A DNA stretch of 64,000 bases, from NCBI RefSeq assembly GCF_020615385.1, contig NZ_JAJAVB010000039.1, positions 1 through 64,000 of the forward strand. Direction: 5' to 3'. The notes under the pieces are model-generated. The model was not told the origin of the DNA and ran no database searches. It saw only the letters and a list, made by a program, of their open reading frames with translations. Shown here piece by piece: positions 42,673 to 51,432 of this stretch. A program made the translations under genes and the position numbers. The number at the start of each line of letters is the position of its first letter. The first letter of the stretch is position 1. This stretch comes from Jiella soli (lineage in GTDB: Bacteria > Pseudomonadota > Alphaproteobacteria > Rhizobiales > Rhizobiaceae).

Positions 42673-44438
42673 GCGCGCAAACCGCGCGGATCGCGACGGT
42701 CCTGGCCATCCTGCTCGTGGCCACCGCGCCTTACTACCTCGCGCCCTTCACCATCACGCTGTTCGACTACATCGGCATCTATTCGCTGGTGGCGCTCGGG
42801 CTCGTGCTCCTGACCGGCGTCGCCGGGATGGTCTCCTTCGGCCAGGCCGCCTTCATGGGCGTCGCGGCCTATGCCACGGCATCGGCCACGGCGCTGATGG
42901 GCGTTTCGCCCTGGCTCGGCCTCCTCTTCGCGCTGGTGCTGACCGGCCTCGTCGCCGCGATCCTCGGCGCCGTCACGCTCCGGCTGCACGGGCATTTCCT
43001 GTCGCTCTCGACGATCGCCTGGGGGCTGGCGATCTACTTCACCTTCGGCAACTTTCCCGGCCTCGGCGGCTTCAACGGCATTCCCGGCGTGCCGCCCATT
43101 TCGATCGGCTCGCATGCGCTTCTGGCGAGCGACGAGATCTATTATCTGATCTGGGCGATCCTGATCGTCGCGATGCTCCTCTCCCACAACCTCCTCAACT
43201 CGCGGGTCGGTCGGGCGATGCGGGCGCTGCGCGGCGGCAAGGCGATGGTGGAATCGCTCGGCGTCGACGCCTTCCGCATCAAGCTCGTCACCTTCGTCGT
43301 CGCGGCGCTGCTCGCGGCACTTGCCGGCTGGCTCTACGCCCATATGAGCCGCTTCGTCAGCCCGACGCCCTTCGACGCTACGAAGGGCATCGAGTTCCTG
43401 ATGATGGCGATGGTCGGCGGCTCCGGCTATCTCCTCGGCGCCGTCGTCGGCGCCGCGCTGATCACGCTCCTGAAGAACGCCGTGCAGGACTATTTGCCGC
43501 TGATCGCGCCAACGTCGGCCGGGCAGATGGAGATCGTCGTCTTCTCGCTCCTGTTCATCCTGTTCCTGCAATATGCGCGCGAGGGCATCGTGCCCTTCGT
43601 CGCGCACCGCCTGCCGGAGCGCCGGCGCAAGCCGCCGGAGCCGGCCGAGCCGCTGCCCCGCCGGACCCAGCCGCCGGCCGGTGAGACGCTGCTGAAGGCA
43701 GAAGGCTGCGTGCGCCGCTTCGGCGGGCTGGTCGCGGTCAACGACGTCAGCTTCGAGCTCAAATCCGGCGAGATCCTCGGCCTGATCGGCCCGAACGGTG
43801 CCGGCAAGAGCACGATGTTCAATCTCCTGACCGGCGCCCTGCCTGCCACGGCCGGCAGGATCACCTTCGCGGAAAAGGACATCACCCGCGCCGCGCAGCG
43901 CACGATCGCGAAAGCCGGCATCGCCCGCACCTTCCAGCATGTGAAGCTGAGGCCGAAGATGTCGCTTCTCGACAACGTCCTTCTCGGCACCTACACCCGC
44001 ACCCGGGCCGGCTTCCTCGCCGGTGCGCTGACGCTCGACCGGGAAGAGGAGCGACGGGCACGCGCCGAGGCGCAGCGTCAGCTCGAGCGCGTCGGGCTCG
44101 GCGACAAGCCCTACGAGCTGGCCGGCAATTTGCCCCTCGGCAACCAGCGCATCCTCGAGATCGCCCGCGCGCTCGCCGCCGACCCTGTCCTGCTCGTCCT
44201 CGACGAGCCGGCGGCGGGACTGAGACGACCCGAGAAACTGGCGCTCGCCACCCTGCTTCGATCGCTGCGCGAGGAAGGCCTCACCATCCTGATCGTCGAG
44301 CACGACATGGAATTCGTCATGGGCCTCGTCGACCGGATCGTCGTCATGGAATTCGGCGCCAAGCTGACCGAAGGCGTGCCGGCCGTGGTGCGGGCCGATC
44401 CGCGCGTGCAGGAAGCCTATCTCGGGGGAGTTGCCTGA
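42669..44438 (+). CDS. LivM-LivG fusion: ABC permease plus ATPase
   Basis: The protein has 589 residues. Residues 1-320 are a LivM permease (TGVAGMVSFGQAAFMGVAAY, GGSGYLLGAVVGAALI). A Pro/Arg-rich linker follows at about 320-345. Residues about 350-589 are a LivG ATPase with Walker A GPNGAGKST, the LPLGNQRILEIARALA signature and VLDEPAAGL. The usual LSYGQQ signature is altered to LPLGNQ. Fused LivMG proteins are known in alphaproteobacteria. It overlaps livF by one base. Confidence 0.92.
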   Translation: MSAQTARIATVLAILLVATAPYYLAPFTITLFDYIGIYSLVALGLVLLTGVAGMVSFGQAAFMGVAAYATASATALMGVSPWLGLLFALVLTGLVAAILGAVTLRLHGHFLSLSTIAWGLAIYFTFGNFPGLGGFNGIPGVPPISIGSHALLASDEIYYLIWAILIVAMLLSHNLLNSRVGRAMRALRGGKAMVESLGVDAFRIKLVTFVVAALLAALAGWLYAHMSRFVSPTPFDATKGIEFLMMAMVGGSGYLLGAVVGAALITLLKNAVQDYLPLIAPTSAGQMEIVVFSLLFILFLQYAREGIVPFVAHRLPERRRKPPEPAEPLPRRTQPPAGETLLKAEGCVRRFGGLVAVNDVSFELKSGEILGLIGPNGAGKSTMFNLLTGALPATAGRITFAEKDITRAAQRTIAKAGIARTFQHVKLRPKMSLLDNVLLGTYTRTRAGFLAGALTLDREEERRARAEAQRQLERVGLGDKPYELAGNLPLGNQRILEIARALAADPVLLVLDEPAAGLRRPEKLALATLLRSLREEGLTILIVEHDMEFVMGLVDRIVVMEFGAKLTEGVPAVVRADPRVQEAYLGGVA

Positions 44439-45160
44439 TGGCTCTCCTGTCGCTCCAAAACGTGTCCGTCTCATACGGCAAAGCCGAAGCGGTGCGCGGG
44501 GTCTCGCTGTCGGTGGAGAAGGGCGAGATCGTCACCGTCATCGGACCGAACGGCGCCGGCAAGACCAGCCTGCTCACCGCCGCGATTGGCCTGTTGCGGC
44601 CGTCCGGCACGATCCACTTCGACGGCGCCGACGTCACGCGGCTGGAGACCGAGGGCCGGGTCGAAATGGGCCTCTGTCTCGTGCCGGAAAAGCGCGAGCT
44701 CTTCGCCGACATGTCCGTTCACGACAATCTTCTGCTCGGCGCCTTCGCGCGCCGCGGCGATGGGGCGGCGATCAAGCGGGACATGGGCGAGATCTTCGAA
44801 CGCTTTCCGCGGCTTGCCGAGCGACGTTCGCAGATGGCTGGAACGTTGTCCGGCGGTGAGCGGCAGATGCTGGCGCTCGGCCGGGCGCTGATGGCCAAGC
44901 CGAAGCTCCTGATGCTGGACGAGCCGAGCCTCGGGCTCGCGCCGCTGATCATCCGCGAGATCTTCCTGATCATCGCCTCGCTGCGAGACCTCGGCGTGTC
45001 GATCCTCCTGGTGGAACAGAACGCCAAGGCGGCGTTGGAGACCGCCGATTTCGGCCATGTCATGGAGACCGGCGAGATCAATCACTCCGGCCCGGCGAAG
45101 GAGCTGATCCACGATCCGCGGCTGATCTCCACCTATCTCGGCGGCAGCGAGGGCGAATAG
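44438..45160 (+). CDS. livF: LivF-type ABC ATPase
   Basis: The 240-residue protein has Walker A GPNGAGKTS at about 38, the ABC signature LSGGERQMLALGRALM, Walker B LLMLDEPSLGLAP and the H-loop replaced by VEQNAKAALE, as normal for LivF (Gln). It completes the transporter with the LivMG fusion. A short CG-rich hairpin at about 45161-45175 follows the stop. Confidence 0.93.
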   Translation: MALLSLQNVSVSYGKAEAVRGVSLSVEKGEIVTVIGPNGAGKTSLLTAAIGLLRPSGTIHFDGADVTRLETEGRVEMGLCLVPEKRELFADMSVHDNLLLGAFARRGDGAAIKRDMGEIFERFPRLAERRSQMAGTLSGGERQMLALGRALMAKPKLLMLDEPSLGLAPLIIREIFLIIASLRDLGVSILLVEQNAKAALETADFGHVMETGEINHSGPAKELIHDPRLISTYLGGSEGE

Positions 45161-45367
45161 CGCCGCTGCGGCGGACCGGAAGGCACAGCCGAAACATCTT
45201 CGGTCCGTTCGCGCCGCAGAACAGCCTTCCCGCAACCGCCCGCCGAGACAAGTCGCCGCCTCGCTTCAGAAGCTGTTTCGCAGCCAGTCGAGGCGGGACG
45301 CCGCCGGCAGATCCTCCATTGGCGCCTTGCCTGCCTAAAACGCACTCCATCAGAGGAAGAACGAAGC

Positions 45368-45796
45368 ATGACGACCCCCGAAAAGATCCTCTACGAGGCC
45401 GAGATGACCGCGACCGGAGGCCGCGAGGGGCGCGCCGTCAGCCCGGACGGAGGCTTCTCGCTCGACCTGTCGATCCCGAAGGGTCTGGGCGGCCCCGGCG
45501 GCGACGGCACCAATCCCGAACAGCTCTTTGCCGCCGGCTATGCGGCCTGCTTCCTCGGCGCCCTCGGCCTCGTCGCGCGGCAGGGCAAGGTCGCGCTGCC
45601 GAAGGAGACCACGGTCACCGCCAAGGTCGGCATCGGCCCGGTCGCGACCGGCTACGGCCTCGCGGTCGCGCTGACGGCGACGATCCCCGGCCTCGACCGT
45701 GCGGCGGCGGAAGATCTGATGGCCAAGGCGCATGAGCGCTGCCCTTATTCCAACGCCACACGCGGAAATATCGACGTGACGCTGAGCGTCGCCTGA
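45368..45796 (+). CDS. ohr: organic hydroperoxide resistance protein (Ohr)
   Basis: The 142-residue protein of the OsmC/Ohr family has the peroxidatic Cys61 in AAGYAACFLGALGLVA and resolving Cys125 in HERCPYSNATRGNIDV, the Ohr-specific block. It reduces organic hydroperoxides using lipoylated partners. It could protect against peroxides formed by the flavin and Rieske oxygenases. No OhrR gene is adjacent and no TTTAAGCTTAAA box lies in the 207-base gap upstream. It converges on the acyl-CoA synthetase gene. Confidence 0.92.
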   Translation: MTTPEKILYEAEMTATGGREGRAVSPDGGFSLDLSIPKGLGGPGGDGTNPEQLFAAGYAACFLGALGLVARQGKVALPKETTVTAKVGIGPVATGYGLAVALTATIPGLDRAAAEDLMAKAHERCPYSNATRGNIDVTLSVA

Positions 45797-45806
45797 GGGC
45801 TCGTGC

Positions 45807-45822
45807 GGGCGGCGCGCCGCCC
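45807..45822. terminator. bidirectional terminator hairpin
   Basis: GGGCGGC and GCCGCCC form a perfect stem around GC in the 30-base gap between the convergent ohr and acyl-CoA synthetase genes. There is no T-run on either side. Confidence 0.55.
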
Positions 45823-45826
45823 GTCT

Positions 45827-47383
45827 TCAGCGGATCAGGATGCCGTGCGCTTCCCGGTCGAATGTCGCATCCGTGACACCGCGCTCGGTGAGCGCGTATT
45901 TCTTCACCTTGCCGTTTTCGGTCACCGGCAGGCTGTCGACGATCTCGATGAAGCGGGGAATGGCGAAATAGGAGAGGCGCGGGCGGCAGAAGGCGATCAG
46001 CTCCGCCGGATCGACCCGGGCGCCCTCCTCCGCCACGATCGCCGCCGCGACCTCGTCCTCGGCCATCTCCGAGCGCACCGGGAAGACCGCGGCCGAGGCG
46101 ACGGCGGGGAACGCGAGGAGCACCTGCTCGACCTCATAGGAGGAGATGTTCTCGCCGCGCCGCCGGATCGCGTCCTTCATCCGGTCGATGAAGCGGAAGC
46201 GGCCGTCCTCGTCCTGCACGACGCGGTCGCCGGTGTGGAACCAGAGGTTCCGCCAGGCCTCGACAGCCTTGTCCGGCATGCCGAAATAGCCGCTCGAAAA
46301 GGCGAAGGGCTCGTCGGCCCGCAGCACCAGCTCGCCCGCTTCGCCGGGCGGCACCGGCTCGTCCTCAGCGTCGACGACGCGCGCATCGAAGCCGGGCCGG
46401 AGCCGGCCCATCGTGCCGGAGATGCCCTCGCCCGGCTTGCCGGCGATCACGAAATTGGTCTCGGTCGAGCCATAGCCCTCGACGAGCGAGAAGCCGAAGC
46501 GCTGCTCGAACGGCTCGTGGAAGCGCGCCGGCACGCCCGGCCCCAGCGCGACGCGGACGCTGTGGGCGCGGTCGAGATCGGACGCCGGCCGGGAAAGAAG
46601 GATCGGGACCATGGCGCCGAGGAGATAGGTGGCGGTCGCGCCATGCTCGACGAGCGCCGGCCATAGGCCGGAGGCCGAGAAGCGCCGGCCGACGATCGCC
46701 GTCGAGCCGGTGATCAGCGCCTGATAGACGGTGTTGAGCGCGTTGACGTGGAACAGCGGCAGGCAGGTGTAGAGCCGCTCCCCCTCGGATAAGCCGAGGA
46801 TGTCGGCGGTGTTGGCGCCCCACCAGTAAAGCTGGCCGTGCGGGCAGCAGACGCCCTTGGACGGGCCGGTCGTGCCCGAAGTGTAGATGATCGCGGCAAG
46901 GTCGCCGGCAATCTGCGATGCCGGCGGCACGGGTTCGCCTGGCTCGGGCAGCAAGCCTGCAAGCGGATGCGCCACCGCCGCGGGATCGCCGATCACCCAG
47001 ATCGCCTCCAGCGCCAGCGTCCCGATCTCGATCGTGCCCAGGCTCTCGGCGAGCGCATCCTCGATCACCAGGAGCCGCGAGCCGGAGTTCGCGAGGATGT
47101 GCTGAAGCTGGGCGCCGCGCGAGGCAACGTTGATCGGCACCGCGACGGCGCCGAGCCAGGCGCAGCCGAAGAAGACGTCGAGGAATTCCGGCCGGTTCGA
47201 GCAGATGATCGCGACGCGGTCGCCGCGTTGGATGCCCGCCGCGGCCAGCGCCGAGGCACGGCGCGCCGCGATCCCGGCCGCTTCGGCGAAGCTCCAGCGG
47301 ACGCCATCGACGACGACCAGCTCCCGGTCGCCATAGCGCTCCGCCTGCATTGTCAGAAGGTCCGGGAGAACGCGCCTATCCAT
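45827..47383 (-). CDS. acyl-CoA synthetase (AMP-forming)
   Basis: The 518-residue protein is an ANL-superfamily ligase with P-loop IIYTSGTTGPSKGVCC, FSLVEGYGSTETNFV (A5), DRMKDAIRRRGENISSYEVE (A8) and ENGKVKKYAL with the catalytic Lys. The closest functional groups are crotonobetaine/carnitine- and carboxylic-acid-CoA ligases. In this operon with a thioesterase and the 2-aminobenzoyl-CoA monooxygenase it may activate an aromatic or dicarboxylic acid. Its first 8 bases overlap the thioesterase stop. Confidence 0.85.
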   Translation of the reverse strand: MDRRVLPDLLTMQAERYGDRELVVVDGVRWSFAEAAGIAARRASALAAAGIQRGDRVAIICSNRPEFLDVFFGCAWLGAVAVPINVASRGAQLQHILANSGSRLLVIEDALAESLGTIEIGTLALEAIWVIGDPAAVAHPLAGLLPEPGEPVPPASQIAGDLAAIIYTSGTTGPSKGVCCPHGQLYWWGANTADILGLSEGERLYTCLPLFHVNALNTVYQALITGSTAIVGRRFSASGLWPALVEHGATATYLLGAMVPILLSRPASDLDRAHSVRVALGPGVPARFHEPFEQRFGFSLVEGYGSTETNFVIAGKPGEGISGTMGRLRPGFDARVVDAEDEPVPPGEAGELVLRADEPFAFSSGYFGMPDKAVEAWRNLWFHTGDRVVQDEDGRFRFIDRMKDAIRRRGENISSYEVEQVLLAFPAVASAAVFPVRSEMAEDEVAAAIVAEEGARVDPAELIAFCRPRLSYFAIPRFIEIVDSLPVTENGKVKKYALTERGVTDATFDREAHGILIR

Positions 47384-47822
47384 CGACAGCCGCGTCCTCG
47401 ACCCGGAAGCGCTCGACGGCCTGCCGGAGATCGTCCGGCAGAGGCAGCGACTTCGGCGCCTCGTTCGAGAGGTCGCAGTGGACGATGGTGTGGCGGGCGG
47501 AAAGCACCTTCTGCCCGTCCTCGCGCTCGGCCCGGATGTCGAGCATTATGGAGCTGCGGCCGATGGCAGTGACGGCGAGGCGAAAGACGACCATGTCTCC
47601 CAGCCGCGCCGGCCCGAGGAAGTCGACCGCGACCGACACCGCCGGCACGCCGCGCTTCTCCTCCATGTGGATGTGGCGGAAGCTGTCGCCGAGCGCGGTG
47701 TCGAACCAGTCCTCGACGGTCCAGTTCACCATTTCCACCAACCGCGGGAAGAAGGCGATGCCGGCCGGATCGCACTGGCCGAAGCGCAGCTTGTAGCGGG
47801 CCTCGAAGACCTCCCCCGGCAT
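47376..47822 (-). CDS. 4-hydroxybenzoyl-CoA-type thioesterase
   Basis: The 148-residue hot-dog-fold protein has the catalytic Asp segment LRFGQCDPAGIAFFPRL at residues about 9-25. ATG 47822 is chosen for the GGGAGG a few bases upstream. It may recycle CoA from dead-end aryl-CoA esters such as anthraniloyl-CoA, as thioesterases do in related clusters. It lies 13 bases downstream of the monooxygenase gene and overlaps the ligase. Confidence 0.88.
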   Translation of the reverse strand: MPGEVFEARYKLRFGQCDPAGIAFFPRLVEMVNWTVEDWFDTALGDSFRHIHMEEKRGVPAVSVAVDFLGPARLGDMVVFRLAVTAIGRSSIMLDIRAEREDGQKVLSARHTIVHCDLSNEAPKSLPLPDDLRQAVERFRVEDAAVDG

Positions 47823-47835
47823 CACGATCCTCCCA

Positions 47836-50214
47836 TTATTCGGCGGCCTCGCGGGCCTCAAGCAGGTCCTCCTGCAGCTCGTGCGGACGCGGCCGCGCCT
47901 TTCGCTTGAGCTCCATCTCCTGCTCGCGCTTCTTCGTCAGCTCGCGATGCGCCTGATCGCGGCCGGCGAGATACTGCTTCGGCCAATGCTGGTTGCGGGC
48001 GTCGTACCAGGCGGACGCCTCCCGCGTGAAATACGGGTTCCACATATGCGGGCGCCCGAGCGCCACGAGATCGGCCCGGCGGGTGTGAAGGATGGTGTTG
48101 ACCTGCGCCGGCTCGGTGATCGCGCCGACGGCCATCACCGCCAGCTTCGGCACGTTGCGGATGCTCTCGGCGAACTGCACCTGGAACATGCGGCCATAGA
48201 CCGGCTTCTGTTCGGCGATGGTCTGCCCGGCGGAGACGTCGATCAAATCGCAGCCGGCCTCGGCGAAGGCCTTGGAAATCGCGAAAGTGTCTTCCTCGCT
48301 GATGCCGCCCTCGGCCCAGTCGGTCGCGGAGACGCGCACCGACATGGGCTTGTACGCCGGCCAGACCTCGCGCATCGCCTGGAAGACCTCCAGCGGGTAG
48401 CGCAGGCGGTTCTCGATCGAGCCGCCATATTCGTCGGTGCGCCGGTTGGTGAGCGGCGACAGGAAGGACGCCAGCAGATAGCCGTGGGCGCAGTGGAGTT
48501 CGAGCATGTCGAAGCCAGCGCGGTCCGCACGCTCCGTGCCTTGCGCGAAATCCGCCTTGATCCGGTCCATGTCGGCCCGGTCCATCGCCTTCGGCGCCTG
48601 GCTGATGCCGTCCATGTAGGGGATGTCGGAGGCCGAGAAGAGCGGCCAGTTCTTCGCCTTGTCCTCCAGCGGCACGTCCATCTTCTCCCAGCCGAGCTGG
48701 GTCGAGCCCTTGCGGCCGGCATGGCCGAGCTGCATCACCATCTTGGTCTTCGAATTGGCGTGCACGAAGTCGACGATGCGCTTGAACTGCGCCTCGTGGG
48801 CATCGGTCCACAGTCCCGGGCAGCCGGGCGTGATCCGCGCATCGGCAGAGGGGCAGGTCATCTCGACGAACACCATGCCGGCGCCGCCGAGGGCGTGGCT
48901 GGTATAGTGGACGAAGTGCCAGTCGGTGAGGTTGCCGCCCTCGTCCGCCGAATACTGCGCCATCGGCGACATGACGACGCGGTTCTCGACCACCATGTCG
49001 CGCAGCCTGAACTTCGTGAACATCGGCGTCGGCCGGGTCTCGCGGTAATCCTCGCCGGTCTCGGCGAGCAGCCGCTCGTAGAAGGCGGTGTCGACCTTCT
49101 CCACGAAGCCGGGATCGCGGACCATGAGGTTGTCGTAGGTGATCGACTTCGCCCGGCACATCACCACCATGGCGAACTGTTCCGGCTCCATGTCCCAGGA
49201 ACGGTTCATGTGCTCGAACCAGGCGAGCGAGACGTCGGCATTGTGCTGGATGATCTGGCAGGGCGTGCGCCGCTCGTCCTCATAGGCCTTGAAGGCCGCG
49301 TTGACACTGGTCTCCGCATGATCGACGACCGCGTCCGACAGCGAGATCGCGCATTCCATCGCAAGCTTGGTGCCCGAGCCGATGGAGTAGTGCGCCGAAG
49401 CCTTGGCGTCGCCGAGCAGGACGATGTTCTCGTGGCTCCAGTCATGGCAGAAGATCCGAGGAAACTGCCGCCAGTTCGAGCGGTTGAGGAGCAGCCCGTG
49501 GCCCTGCAACTCCTCGGCATAGAGCTGCTCGAGAACGTCCCTGGAGTGCTCTTCGTCCATGCCGTCGAAGCCGTGGCCGCGCCAGCAGGAATCGTCCATC
49601 TCGAAGATCCAGGTCGAGCGGCCCGCCTCATACTGATAGGTATGGGCGCAGATGATGCCGTGCTCGGTCTCGCGGAAGAAGTAGTTGAACTCGTCCATCG
49701 GCCGGGTGGAGCCCATCCAGCAGAAGCGGTTCGACTTGATCGCCACCTCCGGCCGGAAACTCTCCTTGAAGTGCTCGCGGATACGGGAGTTCACGCCGTC
49801 CGAAGCGACGATCACGTCGCTGTCGGCGAAGCGGGTTGCGATCTCCTCCGGCGGGATCGAGACGCCGAAATGCATCTCGACGCCCTCCTCCCGGCAACGT
49901 TGCTGCAGGATGGCGAGGAGCTTCATGCGCGAGATGCCGGCAAAGCCATTGCCGGCGCAGCGCATCTCCGTGCCCTGCTTGTGGATCGCGACGTCGTCCC
50001 AGTAGGCGAAGTCGCCGCGGATGCGGTCGAAGGATTTCGCGTCTCGTGACAGGAACTCGTGCAGCGTCTCGTCGGAAAAGACGACGCCGAAGCCGAACGT
50101 GTCGTCCGCCTGGTTCTGCTCGTAGACCGCGATCTGCCAGTCCGGCCGGCGCTTCTTGGTCAGGAGCGCAAAATAGAGCCCGCCCGGCCCGCCGCCGATC
50201 ACCGTGATGCGCAT
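47836..50214 (-). CDS. 2-aminobenzoyl-CoA (salicylyl-CoA-type) monooxygenase/reductase fusion
   Basis: The protein has 792 residues. Residues 1-390 are a flavoprotein hydroxylase with ITVIGGGPGGLYFALL and the later GDAKASAHYSIGSGTKLAME motif. Residues about 395-770 are an Old Yellow Enzyme-type domain (LRDMVVENRVVMSPMAQYSA, MQLGHAGRKGSTQ, LELHCAHGYLLASFLSPLTN). This two-domain layout is that of 2-aminobenzoyl-CoA monooxygenase/reductase and of salicylyl-CoA 5-hydroxylase. It hydroxylates and reduces the ring of anthraniloyl-CoA. A GAGGAGACAGCC ribosome site precedes ATG 50214; operator box e is 31 bases upstream. Confidence 0.92.
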   Translation of the reverse strand: MRITVIGGGPGGLYFALLTKKRRPDWQIAVYEQNQADDTFGFGVVFSDETLHEFLSRDAKSFDRIRGDFAYWDDVAIHKQGTEMRCAGNGFAGISRMKLLAILQQRCREEGVEMHFGVSIPPEEIATRFADSDVIVASDGVNSRIREHFKESFRPEVAIKSNRFCWMGSTRPMDEFNYFFRETEHGIICAHTYQYEAGRSTWIFEMDDSCWRGHGFDGMDEEHSRDVLEQLYAEELQGHGLLLNRSNWRQFPRIFCHDWSHENIVLLGDAKASAHYSIGSGTKLAMECAISLSDAVVDHAETSVNAAFKAYEDERRTPCQIIQHNADVSLAWFEHMNRSWDMEPEQFAMVVMCRAKSITYDNLMVRDPGFVEKVDTAFYERLLAETGEDYRETRPTPMFTKFRLRDMVVENRVVMSPMAQYSADEGGNLTDWHFVHYTSHALGGAGMVFVEMTCPSADARITPGCPGLWTDAHEAQFKRIVDFVHANSKTKMVMQLGHAGRKGSTQLGWEKMDVPLEDKAKNWPLFSASDIPYMDGISQAPKAMDRADMDRIKADFAQGTERADRAGFDMLELHCAHGYLLASFLSPLTNRRTDEYGGSIENRLRYPLEVFQAMREVWPAYKPMSVRVSATDWAEGGISEEDTFAISKAFAEAGCDLIDVSAGQTIAEQKPVYGRMFQVQFAESIRNVPKLAVMAVGAITEPAQVNTILHTRRADLVALGRPHMWNPYFTREASAWYDARNQHWPKQYLAGRDQAHRELTKKREQEMELKRKARPRPHELQEDLLEAREAAE

Positions 50215-50245
50215 GGCTGTCTCCTCTCGGATCTCGTCGGATTAG

Positions 50246-50257
50246 TTTAGGATTAAA
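50246..50257. promoter_or_regulatory. putative MarR-type operator box e (TTTAGGATTAAA)
   Basis: Two changes from the consensus. On the minus strand it lies within TTGAAA-17 bases-TAAACT, a credible promoter for the monooxygenase operon, and covers the -10. Confidence 0.62.
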
Positions 50258-50421
50258 ATATCTGGATTTCAATGGACGTCTTGCGGCACGGATGGTGATG
50301 GCTCGGCGCCGGAGACTGTGACCAGTGACGAGGGCGTTGGCCGGCCTCTTGTGTCATTAGGGCCGTCGACGAATGTGTCGAATGCAGAGGTTGGAGATGA
50401 GCAGCGGCCATCCCTACCCGT

Positions 50422-50551
50422 CGTCATCCTCGGGCCTCGTCCCGAGGATCCAGTCGCGGCCTCGGACACGGGCTGAGGCAGAACTGCCTACCAGGAGAAG
50501 AGCCCGTGGCAGCGGTGTTCTGGATTCTCGGGACGGGGCCCGAGAATGACG
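50422..50551. repeat. pair of REP-like palindromic units in inverted orientation
   Basis: The 32-bp arm at 50422-50453 (beginning CGTCATCCTCGGGCCTCG) is the inverse of 50520-50551, with four mismatches and 66 bases between. Each arm is itself palindromic (TCCTCGGG/CCCGAGGA). This layout resembles REP/BIME elements of alphaproteobacteria. The rest of the 50258-50700 gap contains no gene. Confidence 0.65.
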
Positions 50552-50700
50552 AAGCGGCGAGGGTGGCACTTCATGCGCCTCCGTCTGCGCCAGATAATCC
50601 TTCGGCCTTTCGTGAAGCGCAAAGACCCCCTACGCCCGCAAGAGGCCAGCGGCACTCAACCAACTTGCGGCCCGGCGACGGACGAGTCGCCTTCCGGTCC

Positions 50701-51432
50701 CTACAGCGACAGACCGCCGAGGCTGGAGCCGCCACAGACAAAGAGCACCTGCCCCGTCACATAGCCGGCGTCGGGCTCGGCGAAGAACATCACGGCGCGC
50801 GAGACGTCCTCGACCGTGCCGAGGCGGCGCACCGGCAATTGTTCGGCAAGGCGCTGCTGGCGCTCCGAATCCTTCGGGATGATGCCCCAGAAATTGTCGG
50901 TGAGGATCGGGCCGGGCGCGACGACGTTGACGGTGATGCCGTCCGGCCCGAGCTCGTGCGCCCAGGTCCGCGCCATGCCGTGGACCGCGGCCTTGGTGGC
51001 GGAATAGGCGGTGCGCGAGGCAGCGCCCATGGACGCACGCGACGAGATGAAGACGATGCGGCCGAATCCGGCCGCGCGCATCTTCGGCAGCATCGCTTGG
51101 CTGAGGATCATCGGCGAGGTCACGTGCAGCCGGGTCAGCCCGTCGATCTCCTCCGGCTTCACGTCGCTGAGGAGGTTCGGCCAGATCAGGCCGGCGCAGT
51201 GGACGACGTGGCTGACGGCATGACGCGCGGCGATATCGTCGGCGACGCGCTTGGTCGCCGCCTCGTCGAGGAGGTCGACTTCGACCGACTCGAAGTTCGC
51301 ATGCTCGAAGTCGTGCGGCTGCCAGGAGAGGCCCACGACGCGCCACCCGCGCTCCAGCATGCGTCGCGCGATGTCGCGGCCGATGCCGGAACTCGTGCCG
51401 GTGACGACGGCGGTGAACGGCGTCTCGCTCAT
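50701..51432 (-). CDS. short-chain dehydrogenase/reductase (SDR)
   Basis: The protein has 243 residues from ATG 51432, overlapping the cyclase stop by ATGA. SDR motifs: TGTSSGIGRDIA, HCAGLIW, catalytic Ser in FISSRASMG and YSATK. The C-terminus VTGQVLFVCGG is typical. It is the last gene of the thiolase/DUF35-SDR/cyclase/SDR string and probably oxidises a hydroxy intermediate of the indole or isatin branch (inference). Confidence 0.87.
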   Translation of the reverse strand: MSETPFTAVVTGTSSGIGRDIARRMLERGWRVVGLSWQPHDFEHANFESVEVDLLDEAATKRVADDIAARHAVSHVVHCAGLIWPNLLSDVKPEEIDGLTRLHVTSPMILSQAMLPKMRAAGFGRIVFISSRASMGAASRTAYSATKAAVHGMARTWAHELGPDGITVNVVAPGPILTDNFWGIIPKDSERQQRLAEQLPVRRLGTVEDVSRAVMFFAEPDAGYVTGQVLFVCGGSSLGGLSL

